In this document: positions 1 to 5,454 of the stretch, piece after piece
Numbering within the stretch: position 1 is the stretch's first letter
Layout of the letters: every line of letters starts with the position of its first letter
Assembly: GCA_946535685.1 (NCBI GenBank)
Contig: CAMNDR010000064.1
Span: 1-6,273 of the forward strand
Length of the DNA: 6,273 nt
Direction of reading: 5' to 3'
From: an uncultured Clostridia bacterium
GTDB lineage: Bacteria > Bacillota > Clostridia > Oscillospirales > Ruminococcaceae
The notes under the pieces: generated by a model
Database searches by the model: none
Seen by the model: only the letters and a program-made list of their open reading frames with translations
What the model was told of the DNA's origin: nothing
Program-made: the position numbers and the translations under genes

Positions 1-93
1 AGCGAAAGCAGTTCGAACAGCAGTTTATATACCAGCGAAAGCAGTTCGAACAGCAGTTTATATACCAGCGAAAGCAGTTCGAACAGCAATAGC
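1..93 (+). repeat. 33-bp in-frame tandem repeat (Ser-rich linker)
   Basis: Two complete, identical 33-bp units (1-33, 34-66) are followed by a third that matches for its first 22 bases (67-88) and then diverges. Each unit encodes the 11 residues SESSSNSSLYT. The array starts at the window edge, so more copies may lie upstream. Because units are in-frame and identical at the base level, the linker can gain or lose copies by slippage without a frameshift. Its composition (about 42% G+C by hand count) lies between the AT-rich LRR part and the GC-rich dockerin. Confidence 0.93.
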
Positions 94-1260
94 GAATCAT
101 CAATAATTGATGACTATGTTTCTGGAGTATATGGCGAAAACTTCACATGGAAGTTGCAGGGCGGAACACTCACAATTGATGGAACTGGAAAAATGCCTTA
201 TACATTTTGTGGTCACGGAATAAATGAACCGCCTTGGATCAAACAAAAAGCCAAAGTTAAATCAATAGTAATTAACGAAGGAATAACAAGTATAGAGGAT
301 AATGCATTTTCGGGAATGACTCAAGTAGCATCTATCTCAATACCAAATAGTGTAACTGAAATAGGAAAATCTGCTTTTTACAAGTGTACAAGTTTGAATG
401 AAATCAATCTTCCAAATAATATTACGCACATCGGATCATATGCGTTTTGTAATTGTGAAAAATTATCAAATATCAATATTCCAGATACTGTATCAATTAT
501 AGAAACAAATGCATTTGAGGGCTGTAGAAGTCTAAACTCAATAGTTCTTCCAAGTAATTTAGGAGAAGTTGAACACTGTTTATTTATGAATTGCACGAAA
601 CTGTCATCTATAGTTATTCCTAATGGAGTATATTCTATTCACAGTGGGGCTTTTTGGGGATGCTCAAGCTTGAAGTCAATAACTATTCCAGAAAAAGTAA
701 GAACCATAGAAGCAGATACTTTTTACGGTTGTTCACATTTGACTTCTGTGACAGTTCCTAAAAACGTACAAAGAATTGGAAATCGCGCATTTATTAACTG
801 CTACAATTTATCTTCAATAAAAATATTAAATCCGGAGTGCTCTATCTATAATCTTTCAGAAACAATCTGCAATTCTTCAAGATGGGACACCGATACTCAG
901 CAATATCTTGACATCGTCTTTTCCGGGACAATTTATGGATATAAAAACTCCATCGCAGAAGAATATGCCCGCAAACATGGAAAAAGATTTTTAACATTAT
1001 CAAGTGCTCCTGACCTCTCCCTCGGCGACCTCAACGGCGACACCACCGTCAACGCCAGCGATGCTGCCAAAGTCCTGATCGCAGCCGCAGCCGCTGGCGC
1101 TGGCGGAGAACTCGGCCTGACAGAAGCGCAGATCAAGGCCGCCGATGTCAACGAAGACGCCACGGTCAATGCCTCCGATGCCGCCGTCATCCTGATCTAT
1201 TCCGCCGCCGTCGGCGCAGGTCAGGAGGATGCCAAGATCACGGATTTTGTTCATAAATAA
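1..1260 (+). CDS. BspA-type leucine-rich-repeat protein with C-terminal dockerin (5' end outside window)
   Basis: The frame is open from base 1 to the TAA at 1258-1260 (419 residues visible), so the true start and any signal peptide lie upstream. The TTG at 154 has no role as a start because coding clearly precedes it. Order by visible residue: 1-35 Ser-rich linker with SESSSNSSLYT repeats; 36-85 a lead-in containing GGTLTIDGTGKM; 86-269 eight 23-residue LRRs of the LRR_5/BspA type (pattern L-x-x-I-x-I-P-x-x-V-x-x-I-x-x-x-A-F-x-x-C); a capping segment ending in GTIYGYKNSIAEEYA; and about 341-407 a dockerin with two calcium-loop repeats, DLNGDTTVNASD and DVNEDATVNASD, each followed by an Ala-rich helix. 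In both loops the usual Gly at position 6 is replaced (T, A). Known for the family: dockerins bind cohesins on scaffoldins, and BspA-type LRRs often mediate binding. An extracellular, cellulosome- or amylosome-attached binding protein is inferred. No catalytic domain is visible in this part. It is followed by its own terminator. Confidence 0.9.
   Translation, partial: SESSSNSSLYTSESSSNSSLYTSESSSNSNSESSIIDDYVSGVYGENFTWKLQGGTLTIDGTGKMPYTFCGHGINEPPWIKQKAKVKSIVINEGITSIEDNAFSGMTQVASISIPNSVTEIGKSAFYKCTSLNEINLPNNITHIGSYAFCNCEKLSNINIPDTVSIIETNAFEGCRSLNSIVLPSNLGEVEHCLFMNCTKLSSIVIPNGVYSIHSGAFWGCSSLKSITIPEKVRTIEADTFYGCSHLTSVTVPKNVQRIGNRAFINCYNLSSIKILNPECSIYNLSETICNSSRWDTDTQQYLDIVFSGTIYGYKNSIAEEYARKHGKRFLTLSSAPDLSLGDLNGDTTVNASDAAKVLIAAAAAGAGGELGLTEAQIKAADVNEDATVNASDAAVILIYSAAVGAGQEDAKITDFVHK
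256..807 (+). repeat. Eight tandem 69-bp / 23-residue leucine-rich repeats (LRR_5, BspA type)
   Basis: Reading the protein in blocks of 23 gives eight units with no gaps, starting at bases 256, 325, 394, 463, 532, 601, 670 and 739. Each begins V/L-x-x-I/V-x-(I/L/V), then usually P-x-x-(V/I/L), a conserved I/V, an F at about position 18 and usually C at position 21 (for example AFYKC, AFEGC, AFWGC, TFYGC). A ninth, degenerate unit (LSSIKILNPECSI) and a capping segment follow. The units differ at the DNA level, so they are old protein repeats rather than a recent DNA expansion. Confidence 0.9.
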
Positions 1261-1268
1261 GCCTTCCA

Positions 1269-1302
1269 GCCCCCTGCCCTGCGCAGGGGGCATCTCATTT
1301 TC
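1269..1302 (+). terminator. Rho-independent terminator of the LRR-dockerin gene
   Basis: Bases 1269-1277 (GCCCCCTGC) pair perfectly with 1283-1291 (GCAGGGGGC) around a 5-nt loop (CCTGC), starting 8 nt after the stop codon. The downstream tail ATCTCATTTTCCC is only moderately T-rich. The position between a stop codon and a strong promoter fits termination of the upstream gene. Confidence 0.82.
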
Positions 1303-1314
1303 CCCTCCCGCCCC

Positions 1315-1343
1315 TTGACAAATCCCTGAAAAACGGGTATCAT
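1315..1343 (+). promoter_or_regulatory. Housekeeping sigma promoter of the aro operon
   Basis: A perfect -35 box TTGACA (1315-1320), a 17-bp spacer and the -10 box TATCAT (1338-1343, five of six consensus bases) lie 43 bp before the aroB start. Transcription would begin at about 1350, leaving a leader of roughly 35-40 nt, too short for a T-box or riboswitch. No operator-like palindrome was evident between promoter and gene. This is probably the main promoter for aroB-aroA-aroC-DUF4364. Confidence 0.88.
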
Positions 1344-1386
1344 AGTAATAGACATAATTTTATCAATTCACCCGGGAGGAATCACC

Positions 1387-2430
1387 ATGAACACCATTCA
1401 CGTACCCGTCAGGGACGCCTACAATGTGTACATCGAGCGGGGCATTCTCGCGAAATGCGGCCCGCTGATCGAGGATCTCATCGCCGGCACGACCTGTGCC
1501 ATCGTCACCGATGACAATGTGGACAAGCTCTATTCCGACAAGCTCATTGCCGCCCTCACGGATGCCGGCCTGAAAGCCGTCAAGTTCGTGTTCCCGCACG
1601 GCGAAGCCTCGAAGTGCAGCGCTACTTTGCTGCAGCTCTACAGCTTTCTCTGTGAGCATGACATCACCCGTGCCGATTGCCTGATCGCACTCGGCGGCGG
1701 CGTTGTGGGCGACCTCACAGGCTTTGCGGCGGCGACCTATCTGCGCGGCGTGCGCTATGTCCAGATCCCGACCTCGCTGCTGGCGCAGGTGGATTCATCC
1801 GTCGGCGGAAAGACCGCCATCGACCTCCCGGAGGGCAAGAACCTCGTCGGTGCCTTCTACCAGCCGGATGCCGTATTCTGCGACCCGGACACGCTCCGGA
1901 CGCTCCCCCGCACCTTCCTCACAGACGGCATGGGCGAGGTCATCAAATACGGCATGATCGCTGATGCAAAGCTCTTTGACCTGCTCTGTGCGTGCGATCT
2001 TGACACCGTGCAGGAACATTTTGACGAAATCATCCCCGCCTGCGTTTCCGTCAAGCGGGATGTGGTCGCCGAGGATGAGCATGACACCGGCCTGCGGATG
2101 ATCCTGAATTTCGGCCATACCATCGGCCATGCGATCGAGGCCTATTATCATTACGAGACCTACACCCACGGCTGTGCTGTCGCTGCAGGCATGTGCCTGA
2201 TGACAAAATACAACGGCAGCTCCGAAGAATATGACCGCCTTGCCGCCTGCTGTGAGCGATACGGCCTGCCGACCAGTGTCGAAGCGCCCCTCTCGAAGCT
2301 CCTGCCGCTCTGCGGCCATGACAAGAAGCGCCTCGGTGCTGATATCCGCTACATCACCTGCAGCCCCATCGGCACAGCGCACATCAAAACTGCACCGTAC
2401 CGTGAGTTCTGCAGACTCTTTGAAAGGTAA
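1387..2430 (+). CDS. aroB: 3-dehydroquinate synthase
   Basis: A 347-residue cytoplasmic enzyme of near-usual family length. It catalyses the second shikimate-pathway step, converting DAHP to 3-dehydroquinate with NAD and a divalent metal (usually zinc). The nucleotide-binding motif GGGVVGDLTGF is at residues 103-113, followed by RGVRYVQIPTSLLAQVDSSVGGK at about 120-142. Metal ligands expected from the family are all present: E184 (in GMGEVIKYG), H244 (in NFGHTIGHAIE) and H261 (in THGCAVAAGM). Further expected motifs are GEASK (72-76) and DEHDTGLR (230-237). The ATG at 1387 is set by the Shine-Dalgarno GGAGGA at 1375-1380, six bases upstream. It is the first gene of the operon, directly behind the promoter at 1315-1343, and aroA follows after 7 nt. 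Nothing suggests loss of activity. Confidence 0.97.
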   Translation: MNTIHVPVRDAYNVYIERGILAKCGPLIEDLIAGTTCAIVTDDNVDKLYSDKLIAALTDAGLKAVKFVFPHGEASKCSATLLQLYSFLCEHDITRADCLIALGGGVVGDLTGFAAATYLRGVRYVQIPTSLLAQVDSSVGGKTAIDLPEGKNLVGAFYQPDAVFCDPDTLRTLPRTFLTDGMGEVIKYGMIADAKLFDLLCACDLDTVQEHFDEIIPACVSVKRDVVAEDEHDTGLRMILNFGHTIGHAIEAYYHYETYTHGCAVAAGMCLMTKYNGSSEEYDRLAACCERYGLPTSVEAPLSKLLPLCGHDKKRLGADIRYITCSPIGTAHIKTAPYREFCRLFER

Positions 2431-2437
2431 GGCGGCT

Positions 2438-3667
2438 ATGGATCTTGTCATCACACCCCATCTGCTGTCCGGTACTGTTTCCGTCCCCGCTTCCAAAAGC
2501 ATGGCGCACCGTGCGATCATCTGTGCAGCACTGTCCGGCGGCACCTCGCACCTGACCGGCGTTTCCACATCGAAGGACATCGAGGCGACCTGCGCCGTTA
2601 TGACCGCATTCGGCGCATCCTGCGCCCAGAACGGCACTTCCCTCACCGTGACCGGCATCACCGCTCCCGGCGCAGATGCCATCGCCGATTGCTGCGAAAG
2701 CGGCTCGACGCTGCGCTTTCTCATCCCGGTTGCGGCTGCACTCGGCATCAGGACGGAATTTCACGGCCAGGGACGGCTCCCGGAACGCCCGATCACGCCC
2801 TATCTGCGGGAGCTCTCACAAAAGGGCATCCGTTTTGCCTATGATCATACAATGCCCTTCACCATCGAAGGCAGACTGCAGCCGGGCAGCTTCTCGCTGG
2901 AGGGCGATATTTCGTCCCAGTTCATCACCGGACTGCTGTTAGCGCTCCCGCTGCTGGACGGAGATTCCGAGATCATCCTGACCTCTCCCCTGCAGTCGAA
3001 GCCCTATGCGGATATGACCATCGACTGCATGGCAAACTTTGGCGTGACCGTGACAGAAACAGCGTCCGGCTATCACGTCCCCGGAGGTCAGCAGTACCGC
3101 CCCGCCGATCTCATGATCGAGGGCGATTATTCGCAGGCCGCATTCTTTTACGCCGCCAATGCCCTCGGCAGCTCGGTCACACTGCAGAATCTTTCTGAAA
3201 AATCTGTCCAGGGCGACAGGAAAATCATTGAAATTCTTTCCGATATGTGGTATAATAGAAAGGAAGAAGTCTATACGATCAGCGCCGAGGACATCCCGGA
3301 CATCGTTCCGATCCTCTCCGTGGCCGCAAGTCTCGCCCCCGGCGTGACCCGGATCATCCATGCAGAGCGCCTGCGCATCAAGGAAAGCGACCGCATTGAG
3401 ACGACTGCTGCCATGCTGCGTGCGCTCGGCGGACATGTTGAAATTCTCCCGGACGGGCTGGAGATCCACCCGATCGAGAGCTTCACAGGCGGCACCGCAG
3501 ACAGCGCCGGCGATCACCGGATCGCTATGGCTGCGGCGATTGCAGCGACAAGGGCATCCGGTGAGGTCACGATCCTCGGAGCGGACTGCGTCCGGAAATC
3601 GTATCCGGATTTCTTCAAGGATTACCGAAACTTAGGAGGCGTTGCCAATGGCATCCATCTGGAATAA
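2438..3667 (+). CDS. aroA: 3-phosphoshikimate 1-carboxyvinyltransferase (EPSP synthase)
   Basis: A 409-residue enzyme, slightly shorter than the usual 420-430. It joins shikimate-3-phosphate and PEP to give EPSP. Substrate-binding and catalytic residues are in place: K20-S21-x-x-x-R25, ESGSTLR (87-93), RLPERP (113-118), S159-S160-Q161, D288 (in DIPDIVP, the family's catalytic Asp), LRIKESDR (312-319), DHRIAM (359-364) and K387. The ESGSTLRFL form of the PEP motif is the clostridial type, and its central Gly is retained. The ATG at 2438 is chosen because it sits 7 nt after the aroB stop, with AAGG/TAAGG just upstream, and begins the first family match; the open frame extends further upstream but overlaps aroB. 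The 3' end overlaps aroC by 20 nt. Around residues 270-285 (WYNRKEEVY) the usual M-G-A plus roughly a dozen residues seem missing before DIPD, and the DNA there contains a promoter-like sequence. Confidence 0.96.
   Translation: MDLVITPHLLSGTVSVPASKSMAHRAIICAALSGGTSHLTGVSTSKDIEATCAVMTAFGASCAQNGTSLTVTGITAPGADAIADCCESGSTLRFLIPVAAALGIRTEFHGQGRLPERPITPYLRELSQKGIRFAYDHTMPFTIEGRLQPGSFSLEGDISSQFITGLLLALPLLDGDSEIILTSPLQSKPYADMTIDCMANFGVTVTETASGYHVPGGQQYRPADLMIEGDYSQAAFFYAANALGSSVTLQNLSEKSVQGDRKIIEILSDMWYNRKEEVYTISAEDIPDIVPILSVAASLAPGVTRIIHAERLRIKESDRIETTAAMLRALGGHVEILPDGLEIHPIESFTGGTADSAGDHRIAMAAAIAATRASGEVTILGADCVRKSYPDFFKDYRNLGGVANGIHLE
3228..3256 (+). promoter_or_regulatory. Candidate internal promoter within aroA
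   Basis: TTGAAA (3228-3233, five of six -35 bases), a 17-bp spacer and a perfect TATAAT (3251-3256) preceded by TGG (3248-3250), which makes an extended -10. It lies in an AT-rich island in an otherwise GC-rich gene. Transcription from about 3263 would cover only the last third of aroA but all of aroC and the DUF4364 gene. The motif match is directly seen; use in the cell is inferred. Confidence 0.55.
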
Positions 3668-4727
3668 CCGCATCTCTGTATCCATATTCGGTGAAGCGCA
3701 CGGGCCTGCGATCGGCGTGACGGTCGATAATCTGCCGCCCGGCGAATTCATTGACATCAAAAAGCTGCATCAGTTCATGGAGCGGCGTTCTCCCGGCATC
3801 CACGAGGGCGGAGAATTCAATCAGATCATGTCCGGCATCCTCGGGGACAGGACGACCGGCTCCCCGCTCTGTGCCTTCATTCAGAATACTGAACCTGCCC
3901 AGCCCGATATGAGCCAGCTCAACCGGCTGCCTCGTCCCGGCCAGGCAGATTACACCGGAACTATGCGTTATCGAGGCTTCAACGATGTGCGGGACGGCGG
4001 GCATTTTTCCGACCGGCTGACCGCTCCCCTCTGCTTTGCAGGCGCTGTCTGCGGACAGATCCTGGAGCGCCGGGGCATCTATGTCGGTGCGCATGCGCTT
4101 GAGATCCACGGTGTACGTGATGCCGAATTTGACCAGGTAAATGTCAGCAAGGACGACATTCTTGCCGTCCGGGGCAAGAGCTTTCCGGTCATCAAAAATG
4201 CGCAGGGCAAGCTCATGCTTGAAGACATCCGCGCAGCACAGGAGGGCGGAGAATCCCTCGGCGGCATCATCGAATGCGCAGCGATCAATGTCCCGGCCGG
4301 TATCGGTTCCCCGATCTTTGACGGCCTGGAAAATTCCATTGCGCAGCTCATCTTCGGCATTCCCGGCGTGCGCGGCCTGGAATTTGGTGCAGGCTTTGAA
4401 ACGGCGAAAATGGTCGGCAGCCAGAGCAATGACAGCTTCTATGTGGACGATCATGGCCATGTACGGACGCATTCCAATAACCACGGCGGCATCCTCGGAG
4501 GCATCTCCTCCGGTATGCCGATCACGCTGCGCGTCGCTGTCAAGCCGACAGCATCCGCAGCACAGCCCCAGGAATCCGTCAATCTTTCCACCATGAAAAC
4601 CGAAAAGCTCGAAATCGAGACCGGCAGCGAAGCATGCATTGTTCCGAAGGTCGTTCCATGCGTAGAAGCCTGCGTCAACATTGCGCTGCTGTCGCACATG
4701 ATGGATTATCCGCATTTCTGTGGCTGA
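3648..4727 (+). CDS. aroC: Chorismate synthase, with altered active-site motifs
   Basis: A 359-residue protein, normal length for the family, which removes phosphate from EPSP to give chorismate using reduced FMN. Recognisable motifs: IFGEAHG (13-19), RRSPGIHEGGEF (46-57), RPGQADYT (96-103), GGHFSDRLTAP (117-127), SLGGIIE (203-209), the HSNNHGGILGGISSGMPI block (275-292), KPTAS (299-303) and CIVPKVVPCVEA (330-341). The ATG at 3648 is preferred because AGGAGG at 3634-3639 lies 8 nt upstream; the TTG at 3642 is only 2 nt from it. The gene starts inside the last 20 nt of aroA in another frame, suggesting coupled translation. Odd: family-typical GESHG reads GEAHG, RPGHAD reads RPGQAD (Q99), and GRHDPC reads TGSEAC. 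The frame is intact, so it is not an obvious pseudogene. Identity as AroC-family is secure; full activity is less so. Confidence 0.92.
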   Translation: MASIWNNRISVSIFGEAHGPAIGVTVDNLPPGEFIDIKKLHQFMERRSPGIHEGGEFNQIMSGILGDRTTGSPLCAFIQNTEPAQPDMSQLNRLPRPGQADYTGTMRYRGFNDVRDGGHFSDRLTAPLCFAGAVCGQILERRGIYVGAHALEIHGVRDAEFDQVNVSKDDILAVRGKSFPVIKNAQGKLMLEDIRAAQEGGESLGGIIECAAINVPAGIGSPIFDGLENSIAQLIFGIPGVRGLEFGAGFETAKMVGSQSNDSFYVDDHGHVRTHSNNHGGILGGISSGMPITLRVAVKPTASAAQPQESVNLSTMKTEKLEIETGSEACIVPKVVPCVEACVNIALLSHMMDYPHFCG

Positions 4728-4747
4728 TCTGCCAAAGGAGGGGTACC

Positions 4748-5353
4748 ATGAGCAAGAATATGCTGGATGAGAATCTGCTGAAAATTTCAGAAAAGGCCGA
4801 TCGTGTCATTACCGATCCGACAATTGCAGGTATCCTTCTGTGCTACATGCTGTATCGGGTCGGAACACCGATAGACAGCGACCTGCTGTATGATATTGCT
4901 GTGACCGGCGGCTTCATCAATTATTTCACTTACAATGATGCGCTGCAGTCGCTGCATGATTCCGGCGCAGTCACCAGCAGTCAGAATCGTGATGGAGAGC
5001 TCACGTATGCTGTGAGCGAGATTGGCATTGAATCCGCTAAGCGGCTGAAAAAGATCGCTGCCAAATCCTACCGGGATCAGATCGTCACCAAAGCAAAGTT
5101 CGCCGTTACGAAGAAGCGCAACTCCAAAAATGTCCATATTACCTATGAGCCGCTGGAGCATGGCGGGCATCTGCATGTGACGCTCTGCGATGAGGATCTG
5201 ACCCTGCTCGAGCTCCGGCTCTTCACACCCGATCAGCAGCAGGCCGATCAGATCGCAGAACAGATCTACGCCAAGCCCTCTGCGCTGTATCATGATGTGA
5301 TCCAGGCGATGATGCGAAGAAACAACACAGCGATCGACCTGACAGATAATTAA
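4748..5353 (+). CDS. DUF4364 family protein (predicted winged-helix)
   Basis: A 201-residue soluble protein with no signal peptide or membrane segment. Residues about 22-105 look like a winged helix-turn-helix: helical TDPTIAGILLCYMLYRVG, then GGFINYFTYNDALQSLHDSG, then a wing-like strand pair (GELTYAVSEIG) and a basic helix (AKRLKKIAAKSYRDQI). Residues about 115-195 form a second alpha/beta part (HLHVTLCDEDLTLLELRLF). The N-terminal pattern, with the NYF motif followed by a Y-x-(V/I)-(S/T) strand, matches my recollection of DUF4364, a Firmicutes family of unknown function. The ATG at 4748 follows a strong AAGGAGG (4735-4741) by 6 nt; longer in-frame starts would run into aroC. It begins 20 nt after aroC, is the last gene of the operon, and has a strong terminator 3 nt after its stop. 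A DNA-binding regulatory role is possible but not shown. Confidence 0.85.
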   Translation: MSKNMLDENLLKISEKADRVITDPTIAGILLCYMLYRVGTPIDSDLLYDIAVTGGFINYFTYNDALQSLHDSGAVTSSQNRDGELTYAVSEIGIESAKRLKKIAAKSYRDQIVTKAKFAVTKKRNSKNVHITYEPLEHGGHLHVTLCDEDLTLLELRLFTPDQQQADQIAEQIYAKPSALYHDVIQAMMRRNNTAIDLTDN

Positions 5354-5356
5354 GCT

Positions 5357-5391
5357 GGATCCCCCTTCCCATCGGGAAGGGGGATCCTTTT
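5357..5391 (+). terminator. Rho-independent terminator of the aro operon
   Basis: A perfect 14-bp stem (5357-5370 with 5374-5387) closed by a 3-nt loop ATC, followed on the plus strand by TTTTCTCTTTCT. It starts 3 nt after the DUF4364 stop codon. The minus-strand side has no T-run, so it acts for the plus-strand operon. Confidence 0.95.
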
Positions 5392-5409
5392 CTCTTTCTG
5401 TACGCCTCC

Positions 5410-5442
5410 AAAAAAAGAACCTCCCTTTCGGGAGGTTCTTTT
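5410..5442 (-). terminator. Rho-independent terminator of the minus-strand dockerin gene
   Basis: AAAAGAACCTCCC (5413-5425) pairs with GGGAGGTTCTTTT (5430-5442), a 13-bp stem with the 4-nt loop TTTC. Read on the minus strand it is followed by seven Ts (the A-run 5410-5416) and begins 12 nt after the gene's stop codon. The plus-strand tail has only a short T-run ending in GGG, so weak bidirectional action is possible, but it mainly serves the minus-strand gene. Confidence 0.93.
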
Positions 5443-5454
5443 GGGATTCAGTGC

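Noticed and set aside
1..93. Short direct repeats that might be a CRISPR array
   Set aside because: The units are contiguous with no spacers and are in-frame coding sequence for a Ser-rich linker.
908..940. TTGACA in the LRR gene as a promoter
   Set aside because: The sequence 17 bp downstream (ATTTAT) is a poor -10 box, and AT-rich coding DNA gives such matches by chance.
1350..1386. T-box or riboswitch leader before aroB
   Set aside because: The leader is under 40 nt and contains no stem-loop or terminator; the hairpin at 1269-1291 is upstream of the promoter.
2231..2437. Extended N-terminus for aroA, overlapping aroB
   Set aside because: The extension is low-complexity Ser/Arg/Ala-rich sequence from another frame of aroB; family similarity begins at the ATG at 2438.
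1795..2748. Long open frame on the minus strand (317 codons) across aroB/aroA
   Set aside because: It is antisense to two unmistakable enzymes, shows no recognisable motif, and arises from the GC-rich codon pattern of the real genes.
3751..3780. TTGACA in aroC as a promoter -35 box
   Set aside because: No -10-like hexamer lies at a suitable distance downstream.
3615..4715. Long open frame on the minus strand (366 codons) opposite aroC
   Set aside because: It mirrors aroC almost exactly, and its translation has no family-like motifs.
4634..4747. Extended N-terminus for the DUF4364 protein
   Set aside because: It would overlap aroC by over 90 nt, and a far better ribosome binding site precedes the ATG at 4748.
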